The notes under the pieces were generated by a model. The model saw only the letters and a list, made by a program, of their open reading frames with translations. It made no database searches and was not told the DNA's origin. The translations under genes were made by a program, and so were the position numbers. Positions 1 through 8,099 of a stretch of DNA of 64,000 nucleotides are shown here, piece by piece (the first letter of the stretch is position 1; each line of letters begins with the position of its first letter). The stretch is from Pseudoxanthobacter soli DSM 19599 (GTDB lineage: Bacteria > Pseudomonadota > Alphaproteobacteria > Rhizobiales > Segnochrobactraceae), in the NCBI GenBank assembly GCA_945898215.1, contig CAMDHY010000003.1, positions 1-64,000 on the forward strand. Reading direction: 5' to 3'.

Positions 1-352
1 CGCCGCCCTCGAGGGCGAAGACGACGTGGTCGTGGGCGGCATCCTTCGAGCGCGCCATCGCGAACACGCCGGGCGTCTCGCCCTCGTGCACGTCCGCGCC
101 GGCATGGATGCGGAAGGAGCCGGACATGCCGAGGTGCATGATCGCCACCTCCGGCCCGTCGGTGCGCAGGAGGAGATATTTGGCGCGGCGGTCGACGCTC
201 TCGATGCGCCGGCCGGTCAGGCGCTCGGCGAAGCGCTCCGGCAGCGGGAAGCGCAGGTCCGGCCGGTTCAAGGTGACGGCGACGAGCCGGCGGCCGGCCA
301 TCGCCGGCTCGAGGCCGCGCCGCACCGTCTCGACCTCGGGGAGTTCTGGCAT
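1..352 (-). CDS. mutM: Formamidopyrimidine-DNA glycosylase, N-terminal part (cut by window edge)
   Basis: The protein starts [14 protein letters not shown]. This is the Fpg/MutM N-terminus, in which Pro2 is the Schiff-base nucleophile and Glu3 the acid of base-excision repair of 8-oxoguanine. The frame then stays open to position 1, so about 117 residues are visible, including an [14 protein letters not shown] strand typical of the family. The DNA-binding helix-two-turn-helix and C-terminal zinc finger lie outside the window. It is divergent from ubiE, with about 130 bp between the two starts. This mutM/ubiE-ubiB arrangement is common in Rhizobiales. Identification is from motifs and context. 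Confidence 0.93.
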   Translation of the reverse strand, partial: MPELPEVETVRRGLEPAMAGRRLVAVTLNRPDLRFPLPERFAERLTGRRIESVDRRAKYLLLRTDGPEVAIMHLGMSGSFRIHAGADVHEGETPGVFAMARSKDAAHDHVVFALEGG

Positions 353-482
353 CGGATGTCCGTGAGGCCGGGCGCGACGACGCGCGCGGGGGCCGGACGA
401 TAGCGTGGGCGGACGGCCTTCGCTATGGTCCGCCCGGCCGGCCGAACCATATGTGGCGGCAGCGCGAGCCGCGAGGAGCAAG

Positions 483-1253
483 ATGCCGACGAACCGAGAA
501 GCCGAGGGCGAGACCGTCGACTACGGCTTCCGCACGGTGCCGCTCGCCGAGAAGCAGCGCCTCGTCGACGACGTCTTCGCGAGCGTCGCCAAGCGCTATG
601 ACCTGATGAACGACCTGATGTCCGGCGGCCTGCACCGGCTGTGGAAGGACGGGCTCGTGTCCTGGCTCGCCCCGCCGCGCTCCGGCAAGCGGCCGTGGTC
701 GGTGATCGACGTCGCCGGCGGCACCGGCGACGTGGCGACGCGCATCGTCGAGCGCTCCGGCGGCCACGCCAGGGCGACGGTGGCCGACATCAACGGCGAG
801 ATGCTGGCGGTCGGGCGAGAGCGCGCCGCCAAGAACCAGCTGCCGATCGCCTTCGTCGAAGCGAACGCCGAGGCGCTGCCGTATCCCGACGCCTCCTTCG
901 ATGCCTATACGATCGCCTTCGGCATCCGCAACGTGCCCCGCCGCGAGGTGGCGCTCGCCGAGGCGTTCCGCGTGCTGAAGCCGGGTGGCCGCTTCCTCTG
1001 CCTCGAGTTTTCGGCCGTCGACGTGCCGATGCTCGACCGCGTCTACGACGCCTACTCGTTCCGGGTGATCCCGTGGCTCGGCGAGCGCGTCGCCGGCGAC
1101 GCCGAGTCCTACCGCTATCTGGTCGAATCGATCCGCGAGTTTCCCAATCCGGCCCGCTTCGCGGCGATGGTGACGCGCGCCGGCTTCTCGCGCGTCGACC
1201 ACCGGCTCTATTCGGGCGGCATCGCCGCACTCCACTCCGGCTACAAGCTGTGA
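483..1253 (+). CDS. ubiE: Ubiquinone/menaquinone biosynthesis C-methyltransferase UbiE
   Basis: This is a 256-residue class I SAM methyltransferase of the UbiE family. It performs the C-methylation step of ubiquinone (and menaquinone) synthesis. Visible marks are the [19 protein letters not shown] opening, the SAM-binding motif [12 protein letters not shown], an acidic strand-2 end (ADINGEM), the FGIRNVP motif and the GG-rich [15 protein letters not shown] signature. The start was chosen at the ATG preceded by AGGAG (GAGGAGCAAG); upstream codons in the frame are not needed. It is 16 bp ahead of ubiB in the same direction, so the two are probably one operon. Confidence 0.96.
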   Translation: MPTNREAEGETVDYGFRTVPLAEKQRLVDDVFASVAKRYDLMNDLMSGGLHRLWKDGLVSWLAPPRSGKRPWSVIDVAGGTGDVATRIVERSGGHARATVADINGEMLAVGRERAAKNQLPIAFVEANAEALPYPDASFDAYTIAFGIRNVPRREVALAEAFRVLKPGGRFLCLEFSAVDVPMLDRVYDAYSFRVIPWLGERVAGDAESYRYLVESIREFPNPARFAAMVTRAGFSRVDHRLYSGGIAALHSGYKL

Positions 1254-1269
1254 TGCGCGGCGCCGTCTG

Positions 1270-2838
1270 ATGGGCCGCGTCATCGTTCCGCTCGCCCGTC
1301 TCGCCCATGCCGGCTGGGTCATGGCCCGCGAGGGCGTGTTCGCGCTGGTCCCGACCGTCGACCTGCCGGCCCCGGCGCGCCTCGGCCTGGCGCTCGCCCG
1401 CTCCATCGAGCGCCGCTCGGACACCGACGCCGCCGGCCGGCTCACCGCCGCCTTCAACCGGCTCGGCCCGTCCTACGTGAAGCTCGGCCAGTTCCTGGCG
1501 ACGCGGGCCGACGTCGTCGGCCGCGAGGCCGCGGCCGATCTGGCGCGCCTGCAGGACCAGGTGCCGGCGGCACCGGAGGAGGCGGCCCGCGCCGCCGTCG
1601 CCGAGGCGCTCGGCAAGCCGGTCGACGAGATGTTCGTGTCGTTCGGCCCGGCGGTGGCCGCCGCCTCGATCGCGCAGGTCCACAAGGCGGTGGTGCGCGA
1701 TGCCGACGGCAGCGAGCACCCCGTCGCGGTGAAGGTGCTGAAGCCGGGTGTCGCCCGGCGGTTCGCCCGTGATCTCGAGAGCTTCTATCTGGCGGCGCGG
1801 CTGATCGAGCGCTTCTCGCCCTCGGCGCGGCGGCTCCGGCCGATCGCCGTGGTCGATACGCTCGCCCGCTCGGTCGTGCTCGAGATGGACCTCCGGCTCG
1901 AGGCCGCCGCGCTCTCGGAGATGGCCGAGAATACGCAGAACGACCCCGGCTTCCGCCTGCCCGTCGTCGACTGGCGCCACACCGCCAAGTCGGTGCTGAC
2001 GATGGAGTGGATCGACGGCATCAAGCTCTCGGAGGTGGAGCGTCTGCGCGAGGCCGGCCACGACCTCGTGGCGCTGTCGGAGACGATCATCCAGTCGTTC
2101 CTGCGCCACGCCATGCGCGACGGCTTCTTTCACGCCGACATGCACCAGGGAAACCTGTTCGTCGTCGCCGACGGCACGCTGGTGGCGGTCGACCTCGGCA
2201 TCATGGGCCGCCTCGACGCCGCCGAGCGGCGCTTCCTGGCGGAAATCCTCTACGGATTCATCCGGCGGGACTACCGGCGCGTCGCCGAGGTGCACTTCGA
2301 GGCTGGCTACGTGCCGGCGGGCCAGGACGTCGAGGTGTTCGCCCAGGCGCTCAGGGCGATCGGCGAGCCGATCCGCGGCCAGACGGCGGCCGACATCTCG
2401 ATGGCGCGGCTGCTCACCCAGCTGCTCGAGGTCACCGAGATGTTCGCCATGCGGACGCAGCCGCGGCTGATCCTCTTGCAGAAGACGATGGTGGTGGTGG
2501 AGGGCGTCGCCCGCACCCTCGACCCGCAGCTCGATATCTGGCGGACCGCTGAGCCGGTGGTGTCGTCGTGGATCGCCGGCAATCTCGGCCCGGCCGGCCG
2601 GCTCGCCTCGGCGGCCGGCGGCCTCGGCAGCCTACTCCGCCTCGCCGGCGATCTGCCGGCTCTCGCGACCCGGGCTGAGGCGATGTCGGCGGGCTTCGCG
2701 CGCATGGCCGAGACCGGCCTCGACCTGTCGGAGGACTCGGTCCGCCGCGTCGCCGCCGCGCGCCGCGACTGGACGCTGCGCCTGCCGCTCTGGATCGGCG
2801 CCGGCGCGCTGGTGGCGATCGCGCTCTCCCTGCTCTGA
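1270..2838 (+). CDS. ubiB: Ubiquinone biosynthesis ABC1/ADCK-type atypical kinase UbiB
   Basis: This 522-residue protein of the ABC1/ADCK/UbiB family is needed for aerobic ubiquinone synthesis at the inner membrane. The diagnostic KxGQ element is seen in YVKLGQFLATRADVV, the Ala-rich loop in AAASIAQVHKAV, the invariant Lys in VAVKVLKPG, the catalytic loop in FFHADMHQGNLFV and a DFG-like metal motif in VDLGIMGR. The C-terminus has a hydrophobic stretch (LWIGAGALVAIALSLL) that would anchor it in the membrane. Length and order match family members. It follows ubiE closely, which supports co-transcription. Confidence 0.95.
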   Translation: MGRVIVPLARLAHAGWVMAREGVFALVPTVDLPAPARLGLALARSIERRSDTDAAGRLTAAFNRLGPSYVKLGQFLATRADVVGREAAADLARLQDQVPAAPEEAARAAVAEALGKPVDEMFVSFGPAVAAASIAQVHKAVVRDADGSEHPVAVKVLKPGVARRFARDLESFYLAARLIERFSPSARRLRPIAVVDTLARSVVLEMDLRLEAAALSEMAENTQNDPGFRLPVVDWRHTAKSVLTMEWIDGIKLSEVERLREAGHDLVALSETIIQSFLRHAMRDGFFHADMHQGNLFVVADGTLVAVDLGIMGRLDAAERRFLAEILYGFIRRDYRRVAEVHFEAGYVPAGQDVEVFAQALRAIGEPIRGQTAADISMARLLTQLLEVTEMFAMRTQPRLILLQKTMVVVEGVARTLDPQLDIWRTAEPVVSSWIAGNLGPAGRLASAAGGLGSLLRLAGDLPALATRAEAMSAGFARMAETGLDLSEDSVRRVAAARRDWTLRLPLWIGAGALVAIALSLL

Positions 2839-2952
2839 CACCGTCTCGACGCAACCACCGTCTTCCGGGCGCGTTTGCCGGGGGAGCCTAGCGCTCCGCC
2901 CGCATGGTGCAGGTGGAGCGCGCATCGTCTTTCGAGAAGGGAGATCGACCTC

Positions 2953-3429
2953 ATGCGCGTGATCCTGTCCGCGGCGGTCGTCCTCGGCCTCGCCGCCGTT
3001 CCCGCCTTTGGCCAATCCGACACTGGCATCCGGCAGCCGTACGTCCAGTCGGAACCCGGAGTCCCGGAACCCGCAGTCCCGCAGCCGGGGCTTCCGGCAA
3101 TCCCGCCGATCCCGACGGAGCCGGTGGTCGAGACGAAGCCGGATGGGCCGAACGCCGGCCTGGTCACGGAGGTCGCCGACCGCGCCGAGATGATGATTGG
3201 CAAGCCCCTGGCGGCCGAGAACGGCGAGGATGTGGGAACGGTGGTTGGGGTCGTGCGGGATTCGAACGGCAAGGTTCGGGAGATCCACGCCGACATCGGC
3301 GGCGGCCTGTTTGGTTTCGGGGCGCAGCGCATCGCCATCGAGCCCGGGACGGTGACCGTCACGCCCGATGGAGAGAAGCTCCTCGCCCGCATCAGCGCCG
3401 AAGCTCTGCGCGAGCGCACCGACAACTGA
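2953..3429 (+). CDS. Exported PRC-barrel domain protein
   Basis: This is a 158-residue protein with a clear signal peptide (MRVILSAAVVLGLAAVPAFG, cleavage near AFG/QS). A Pro-rich segment with repeated P-G/V-P units occupies about residues 28-60. A PRC-barrel-like domain covers roughly residues 75-140 (MIGKPLAAENGEDVGTVVGVV, then a second strand set ending in VTVTPDGEKL). PRC-barrels bind RNA, proteins or photosynthetic reaction centres; exported rhizobial versions have no firm function. The start follows a GAGAAGGGAGA ribosome site. No specific role is claimed. Confidence 0.75.
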   Translation: MRVILSAAVVLGLAAVPAFGQSDTGIRQPYVQSEPGVPEPAVPQPGLPAIPPIPTEPVVETKPDGPNAGLVTEVADRAEMMIGKPLAAENGEDVGTVVGVVRDSNGKVREIHADIGGGLFGFGAQRIAIEPGTVTVTPDGEKLLARISAEALRERTDN

Positions 3430-3432
3430 GGC

Positions 3433-3448
3433 CGACGGAGTTCCGTCG
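3433..3448. terminator. Short hairpin between convergent genes
   Basis: CGACGGA and TCCGTCG form a 7-bp perfect stem with a GT loop between the PRC-barrel gene and the convergent hydrolase. No U-run is visible, so a termination role is only likely from position. Confidence 0.4.
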
Positions 3449-3453
3449 CGTCG

Positions 3454-4230
3454 TCAGCTTGCGATCGTGCCGACGGCGGCGGTGAGGCGTTCGAGGTCCT
3501 GCGGGCGCGACAGGCTATGATCGCCGTCCTTGACGAGCGTCAGCACGACGTCGTCGGTGGCGAGGCGGCTCACCGTTTCCACGGCGTGCCCCCACGGCAC
3601 GTCGACGTCGCGCACACCCTGCAGGATATGGACGGGACAGCCGACGTCGATGGGCCTATCGAGCAGCAGGTGCGCCCGCGATTCCTCCAGCAGGGTGCGG
3701 GTGATCGGGTACGGGTCGCCGTACGCCGAAGGACGGTGATAGACGCCGTCGCGGGCGAGCGCCGCCCAGGCCTCGGCCGAGAAGGCCGGCTCCATCAGCC
3801 GCGCCGTGAAGTCCGCCGCCGGCGCCACCAGCACGAGGCCGGCGACGGCCCGCTCGGCTCTCAGCTTCTGCGCGAGCAACAGCGCGATCCAGCCGCCGAG
3901 CGACGAGCCGACGAGCACCACGGGCTTGCGGCAGACGCGCGCCGCCACCGCTTCCGCCTCCTCCAGCCAGCGGCCGATGGTGCCGTCCTCGAAGCGCCCG
4001 CCGGAGCGGCCGTGGCCGGAATAGTCGAAGCGCACCACGGCGCGTCCCGTCGCGGCCCCCCAGGCGTCGAGCGCGGTCGCCTTCGAGCCCGACATGTCGG
4101 AGCGGAAGCCGATCAGGAACACGACGTCGGGCCCGGTCCCCTCCCGGCGCAGCACCGCGATGTCGCGCGCCTCTGCGCCGATGCCGACGGTCAGGGTTTG
4201 CAGCGTCGCCTCGTCCATCCTAAGAGCCAT
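3454..4230 (-). CDS. Alpha/beta hydrolase (serine esterase/thioesterase type)
   Basis: This 258-residue alpha/beta-hydrolase has its nucleophile elbow in VGSSLGGW (GxSxG), an acid candidate in GVRDVDVPWGHA and its catalytic His in GDHSLSRPQ. The HG oxyanion region is replaced by FLIGFRSDMSGSKA, and the layout resembles the small ABHD10-like acyl-thioesterase/esterase group; that comparison is by memory. The start is ambiguous: ATG at 4230, or the in-frame ATG at 4218, which is better spaced from an AGAGG sequence. It is divergent from the glycosyltransferase with about 50 bp between starts, so the two promoters overlap. Confidence 0.8.
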   Translation of the reverse strand: MALRMDEATLQTLTVGIGAEARDIAVLRREGTGPDVVFLIGFRSDMSGSKATALDAWGAATGRAVVRFDYSGHGRSGGRFEDGTIGRWLEEAEAVAARVCRKPVVLVGSSLGGWIALLLAQKLRAERAVAGLVLVAPAADFTARLMEPAFSAEAWAALARDGVYHRPSAYGDPYPITRTLLEESRAHLLLDRPIDVGCPVHILQGVRDVDVPWGHAVETVSRLATDDVVLTLVKDGDHSLSRPQDLERLTAAVGTIAS

Positions 4231-4279
4231 CCTCTGCCGCCGCCCGCGGTTCGCCCTTGGCGTCGCCGGCGGTGATCGC

Positions 4280-5512
4280 ATGCCGACGCGCGCCCGCAAA
4301 GCGCCGCGACACACCCGCGAGGCCCCGTTGCGTTCGCCGCCCCGCCTGACCGTGCTGCAGATCCTGCCGAGCCTCGAGACGGGCGGCGCGGAGCGCACCG
4401 CCGTCGACGTCGCAGCGGCGCTGGTGGCGGCCGGCCACCGCGCGATCGTCGCGAGCGAGGGCGGTCGCATGGTCGGCGAGCTCACGGCGGCCGGGGCGGA
4501 ACACCTCGCCTTCCCCGCGGCGACGAAGAACCCGCTCGCCATGGCGCTGAACATCGGCCGCCTCGCCGCCATCGTCCAGCGCGAGGGCGTCGATCTCGTC
4601 CACGCCCGCTCGCGGGCGCCGGCCTGGGTGGCGCTCGCTGCGGCGCGCCGCACGCGCGTGCCTTTCGTCACCACCTATCACGGCGCCTACCGCGCCGGCT
4701 CGCGGCCGAAGGCCTTCTACAATTCCGTGATGGCGCGCGGCGACGCGGTGATCGCCAATTCCGCCTGGACGGCCGGCGAGATCGCCGCCCGCTACCCCTT
4801 CGCGGCGTCCCGCATCGTCACCATCGCCCGCGGCAGCGACCTCTCGGCCTTCGCGCCGGGGTCTGTGTCGGCGGAGCGGCGGGCTGCGGTGGCGGCGCAG
4901 TTCGGCCTCGCTCAGGGCGACGGGCGCCCGGTGATCCTGCACCTCGCCCGCCTCACCGGCTGGAAGGGCCAGCGCGTGCTGATCGACGCAGCGGCCGTGC
5001 TCGCCGCCGAAGGCCGCGATCTCGTCACGATCCTCGCCGGCGACGCCCAGGGCCGCGACGGCTACGCCGACGACCTCCGCCGACGCATCACCGCCGCGGG
5101 GCTCGAGGACCGGGTCCGCCTCGTCGGCCACTGCGACGACGTTCCGGCGGCGCTTTCGCTCGCCACCGTCGCGGTGGTGCCGTCCACCGAGCCGGAGGCC
5201 TTCGGGCGGGCGGCGGTGGAGGCGCAGGCGGCGGGCGTACCTGTCGTGGCGAGCGACCTCGGCGCCGCCGCCGAGACGGTGCTCGCCCCGCCGACGACGC
5301 CGGTGGACCGGCGCACCGGCTGGCGCGTGCCGCCGGGGGACGCCGCGGCCTTGGCACGGGCGGTGGCCGACGCGCTGGTGCTCGACCCGGCCGGAAGGCT
5401 GGCGCTCGCCAACCGTGCCCGCGCCCACGTCGCCCGCGCCTACGGCGTGGCGACGATGACGGCGGCGACGCTCGCCGTCTACGAGCGTGTACTGGCGAGC
5501 CGCCCCGGCTGA
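4280..5512 (+). CDS. GT-B glycosyltransferase family 4 protein
   Basis: This is a glycosyltransferase of 410 residues. The N-terminal GT4 donor-side domain opens with LQILPSLETGGAERTAVDVA. The C-terminal GT1-type domain has VILHLARLTGWKGQ, GHCDDVPAALSLATVAVVPS and the E-x7-E nucleotide-sugar signature inside EPEAFGRAAVEAQAAGVPVV. It probably adds a sugar to a lipopolysaccharide, capsule or lipid acceptor at the cytoplasmic face, but the donor and acceptor cannot be read. The ATG at 4280 was chosen because the N-terminal domain begins soon after it; the frame stays open further upstream only through the divergent hydrolase. Confidence 0.85.
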   Translation: MPTRARKAPRHTREAPLRSPPRLTVLQILPSLETGGAERTAVDVAAALVAAGHRAIVASEGGRMVGELTAAGAEHLAFPAATKNPLAMALNIGRLAAIVQREGVDLVHARSRAPAWVALAAARRTRVPFVTTYHGAYRAGSRPKAFYNSVMARGDAVIANSAWTAGEIAARYPFAASRIVTIARGSDLSAFAPGSVSAERRAAVAAQFGLAQGDGRPVILHLARLTGWKGQRVLIDAAAVLAAEGRDLVTILAGDAQGRDGYADDLRRRITAAGLEDRVRLVGHCDDVPAALSLATVAVVPSTEPEAFGRAAVEAQAAGVPVVASDLGAAAETVLAPPTTPVDRRTGWRVPPGDAAALARAVADALVLDPAGRLALANRARAHVARAYGVATMTAATLAVYERVLASRPG

Positions 5513-5639
5513 GCGCTGCCGCCGCCGGTTGAGCGCCACGGCCCTCTCCCGCATCGCGGTCCGTGATCACGTTTGCGCGGGTTCGGCGCGCCGCCGGCCG
5601 CCGGAGGGCGTCCGGACTTGCGGTGTCGTGCACCTTTTG

Positions 5640-5668
5640 TTGTATTGCGCGCCCGCCGATGCGATATG
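5640..5668 (+). promoter_or_regulatory. Possible sigma-70-like promoter of infC
   Basis: A TTGTAT element and a GATATG element are separated by 17 bp in the AT-richest part of the 273-bp gap before infC. Match to consensus is modest (TTG plus a partial -10), so this is a candidate only. Confidence 0.25.
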
Positions 5669-5771
5669 GTTCCGGGTCGGACCCGATCGTGCCGGGGTGG
5701 CCTTTCGACCGATGCGGATCCGTGTTGCCCCGGAGGGGCCGGGTTCGCCGCAACACCTGTCGCCAACGATC

Positions 5772-5788
5772 GAGGAGTCTCGACCATT
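5772..5788 (+). promoter_or_regulatory. infC ribosome binding site with AUU initiation codon
   Basis: A perfect GAGGAG Shine-Dalgarno lies 8 nt before an ATT codon that is followed by the conserved IF3 N-terminus RRPFRAPP. No ATG, GTG or TTG sits near this position in the frame. A rare AUU start is the known basis of IF3 autoregulation in other bacteria, because IF3 discriminates against its own initiation codon. Confidence 0.85.
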
Positions 5789-6322
5789 CGTCGTCCGTTC
5801 CGTGCGCCGCCCACCGTCAAGGACGGGCCGCGCGTCAACCGCGAGATCCGTGTTCCGGAAGTTCAGCTGATCGACGCCGAAGGCGCCAACCTCGGCGTCG
5901 TCGCGATGCCCGAGGCTTTGGCACTGGCCGAGGCCGCCGGGCTCGACCTCGTCGAGATCGCCCCCAATTCCGAGCCGCCCGTCTGCAAGATTCTCGACTT
6001 CGGTAAATTCAAGTACCAGTCGCAGAAGAAGGCGTCTGAGGCTCGCAAGAAGCAGAAGACCGTCGAAGTCAAAGAAATCAAGATGCGTCCGAACATCGAC
6101 ACCCACGATTATGAGGTGAAGATGCGGGCCATGCTGCGCTTCTTTGAAGAAGGCGACAAGGTCAAGGTGACGCTGCGGTTCCGCGGGCGCGAAATGGCGC
6201 ATCAGGACCTCGGCGTGAAGCTCCTCGACCAGGTGCGCGCCGAGACGGTCGAGATCGCCAAGGTGGAATCCGAGCCCAAGCTCGAAGGCCGCCAGATGGT
6301 CATGGTGCTGGCGCCGCGCTGA
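5786..6322 (+). CDS. infC: Translation initiation factor IF-3
   Basis: This 178-residue IF3 binds the 30S subunit and enforces start-codon fidelity. The N-domain reads [20 protein letters not shown]. The basic linker contains [18 protein letters not shown]. The C-domain carries [17 protein letters not shown] and [16 protein letters not shown], and ends QMVMVLAPR. The coding frame runs back to an ATG at 5573, but the region from there to 5786 has no IF3-like sequence. The true start is taken as AUU at 5786, which gives the normal family length. The rpmI-rplT genes do not follow here. Confidence 0.95.
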   Translation: MRRPFRAPPTVKDGPRVNREIRVPEVQLIDAEGANLGVVAMPEALALAEAAGLDLVEIAPNSEPPVCKILDFGKFKYQSQKKASEARKKQKTVEVKEIKMRPNIDTHDYEVKMRAMLRFFEEGDKVKVTLRFRGREMAHQDLGVKLLDQVRAETVEIAKVESEPKLEGRQMVMVLAPR

Positions 6323-6330
6323 GCGCGGCG
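6312..6330 (+). terminator. GC-rich hairpin over the infC stop codon
   Basis: CGCCGCGC and GCGCGGCG form an 8-bp stem whose loop is the infC TGA. There is no U-tract, so it may be a terminator or only a 3'-end structure. Confidence 0.3.
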
Positions 6331-6382
6331 TCGTGGCATCCGATCCCGACGAACCGCCGCGCCGCGGCGGCCCCGCGGCCGC

Positions 6383-7123
6383 CTAGATCGGATTGCGCCA
6401 CCGGAGCTCGGCCAGCAGCCCGTTCGACAGCACGGCCGACACCGGTGACACCTTGAGCCCGGCGGCGGCGACGAGCCCGGCGACCCAGTGGTTGCAGGTG
6501 GCGAAGACGCTGTAGCGCCCGGTCGCCCGGAAGAACAGGCTCGGCCCGTAGAGGCCGGGGCCGAGGGGTTCCGGCTGCCCGGCGCCGTCGAGCGCGAAGG
6601 CCCCCGCCAGCCGCCCGGCGAGCGCGTCGAAGCCGTCCGCCGACAGCCGCAGGCTCTGGACGTCGGATGCGGGGAAGCTCTCCGCGGGTCCGGCAGCGAG
6701 CCCGACGACGTGCAGCACGCTGCCGCCGTTGCCGCCGGACAGTGCGGTGACCGCCATCGCCACGGTGACGTCGGAGAGGCGCGGGGCGAAGCGGTAGAAG
6801 TCGCTGTCGCCCCAGCCGATCTTGATGAAGGGATAGGCGCCGAAGCGTGCCGCCAGCGCCGAGAGGGCCGGCAGGCCGCGCTCCGCGCCGGCGCGGGCGA
6901 CGTCGGCGGTGCGGAGCACGAGGCCCGCATGGTAGCCGTGATCGACGAGGGCGAGGCCGACGGTGGCGGCGCCCGGTGCCGGCGGATAGAGCCGCGGGTC
7001 GCCGGTGCCCGCGGTCGCGACGGCGAACAGCGCGAGCGCCAGCGAAGCCGCCGCCACGGCCGCGACCGCGACGGCCGCGAGCCTCACGACCCATCTGCTG
7101 ATGGTGACGAACGCGGCCCGCAC
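6383..7123 (-). CDS. DUF2459 (TIGR02117-type) membrane-anchored protein
   Basis: A protein of about 246 residues with one N-terminal membrane segment (AAVAVAAVAAASLALALFAV). The soluble domain has VDHGYHAGLVLRT, KIGWGDSDFYR and TCNHWVAGLVAAAGL, which are hallmarks of the DUF2459 family. The conserved His/Cys pattern recalls NlpC-like cysteine hydrolases, but no activity is established. The start is uncertain: GTG at 7123 is the best initiation codon near the membrane segment, and no ATG is available before the divergent yciI-like gene region. Confidence 0.7.
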   Translation of the reverse strand: MRAAFVTISRWVVRLAAVAVAAVAAASLALALFAVATAGTGDPRLYPPAPGAATVGLALVDHGYHAGLVLRTADVARAGAERGLPALSALAARFGAYPFIKIGWGDSDFYRFAPRLSDVTVAMAVTALSGGNGGSVLHVVGLAAGPAESFPASDVQSLRLSADGFDALAGRLAGAFALDGAGQPEPLGPGLYGPSLFFRATGRYSVFATCNHWVAGLVAAAGLKVSPVSAVLSNGLLAELRWRNPI

Positions 7124-7227
7124 CCTCGGCTCCGTCAGTCTCGTTTCGACGGCTCTGTCGACTGCGATTGCGCCGCTCTCGTGGCGGCGGCCGCTCCGCT
7201 GCGGCGCTGGTGCGGCCTGCGGAAGCA

Positions 7228-7259
7228 CGTGCAATTGCTCCGCGAACCGGCTAACCACG
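7228..7259 (+). promoter_or_regulatory. Upstream element of first YciI-like gene (copy 1 of a duplicated element)
   Basis: CGTGCAA at 7228 and AACCGGCTAACCACG at 7245 recur, at identical 17-bp offset, in front of the second YciI-like gene. The intervening bases differ, which suggests that a promoter or operator was retained after duplication. Confidence 0.5.
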
Positions 7260-7352
7260 ATGGCCGCGCCGCACACCCCGTCGAGGGTCGGTCGCGGTGG
7301 CCGGCGGCCTCGGTCGAGGGCGCCGCAGGGGCTGGACACGGAGAGATCGCCG

Positions 7353-7640
7353 ATGCTGTTCGTCGCCGTCTGCTCGGACAAGCCGGGCATGCTGGACACC
7401 CGCGTGTCGAACCGACCGACGCACGTCGCCTGGATGGAGAGCACCGGCGGTGGCGTGAAGCTCGCCGGCCCGTTCCTCGATGACGCCGGCCAGAACCCCA
7501 TCGGCTCGATGCTGATCGTCGAGGCGGACGACCTCGCCGCGGCGAAGGCGATGCTCGCCGAGGACCCCTACGCCAAGCTTGGCATCTTCGCCTCCGTCGA
7601 CGTGAAGCCCTGGCGGGTCGGCATCGGCAAGCTCGGCTGA
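7353..7640 (+). CDS. YciI-like domain protein, copy 1
   Basis: This is a 95-residue YciI/DGPF-type ferredoxin-fold protein. It opens MLFVAVCSDKPGM and ends KPWRVGIGKLG. YciI proteins keep a conserved His-Asp pair proposed to be catalytic, but their substrates are unknown. The ATG at 7353 is preceded by GGAGAG. It is a tandem paralogue of the next gene (about two thirds identical residues by hand alignment, with the last eleven identical). Paralogues of this size also occur beside EVE-domain genes, as here. Confidence 0.85.
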   Translation: MLFVAVCSDKPGMLDTRVSNRPTHVAWMESTGGGVKLAGPFLDDAGQNPIGSMLIVEADDLAAAKAMLAEDPYAKLGIFASVDVKPWRVGIGKLG

Positions 7641-7680
7641 CGACGGAGCCTCTCCCGGGCGGCTGTCGCTGCGGGAACCC

Positions 7681-7712
7681 CGTGCAAAGCCGGCCGGAAC
7701 CGGCTAACCACG
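7681..7712 (+). promoter_or_regulatory. Upstream element of second YciI-like gene (copy 2 of a duplicated element)
   Basis: CGTGCAA at 7681 and AACCGGCTAACCACG at 7698 match the copy at 7228-7259 exactly and with the same spacing. It lies 84 bp before the ATG, against 94 bp for copy 1. Confidence 0.5.
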
Positions 7713-7795
7713 GGGGCCGCAAAAGCGTGCGCAGACCGTGGGCGACATCGCCGTCGCCCGGAACGGTGCGCCCAGGGATGGAAACGGAGACATCG

Positions 7796-8083
7796 ATGCT
7801 GTTTGTCGCCATCTGCCTCGACAAGCCGGACATGCACGAGACGCGGGCTTCCACCCGTCCGGCACGCGACGCCTGGCTGAAGGGCCACGGCGATGCGCTC
7901 AAGCTCACCGGACCCTTTCTCGACCCCACCGGCCAGAAGCCGGTCGGCTCCCTGCTCATCGTCGAAGCGGCCGATCTCGACGCCGCCAAGACGATGCTCG
8001 CCGGGGATCCCTACGAAGAGGTCGGCATGTTCGCGTCCATCGACGTGAAGCCGTGGCGGGTCGGCATCGGCAAGCTTGGCTGA
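7796..8083 (+). CDS. YciI-like domain protein, copy 2
   Basis: This is a 95-residue YciI-like protein of the same length as copy 1. It opens MLFVAICLDKPDM and shares GPFLD, GS-LIVEA-DL and the identical tail KPWRVGIGKLG. The ATG at 7796 follows GGAGACATCG. Substitutions are spread over the middle of the protein while the ends stay fixed, as expected for an older tandem duplication under selection. It is followed after 16 bp by the EVE-domain gene, so it probably heads that operon. Function is not known. Confidence 0.85.
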   Translation: MLFVAICLDKPDMHETRASTRPARDAWLKGHGDALKLTGPFLDPTGQKPVGSLLIVEAADLDAAKTMLAGDPYEEVGMFASIDVKPWRVGIGKLG

Positions 8084-8099
8084 CGGCGAGGGGGGCGGG

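Noticed and set aside
7228-7712. EcfG-type (GGAAC-N16/17-CGTT) promoter in front of the YciI-like genes
   Set aside because: Copy 2 has GGAAC but no CGTT at the right spacing, and copy 1 lacks GGAAC.
8076-8099. TTG start for the EVE gene inside the YciI-like gene
   Set aside because: The added residues (MADGEGGG) are not part of the domain, and a good G-rich ribosome site precedes the GTG at 8100.
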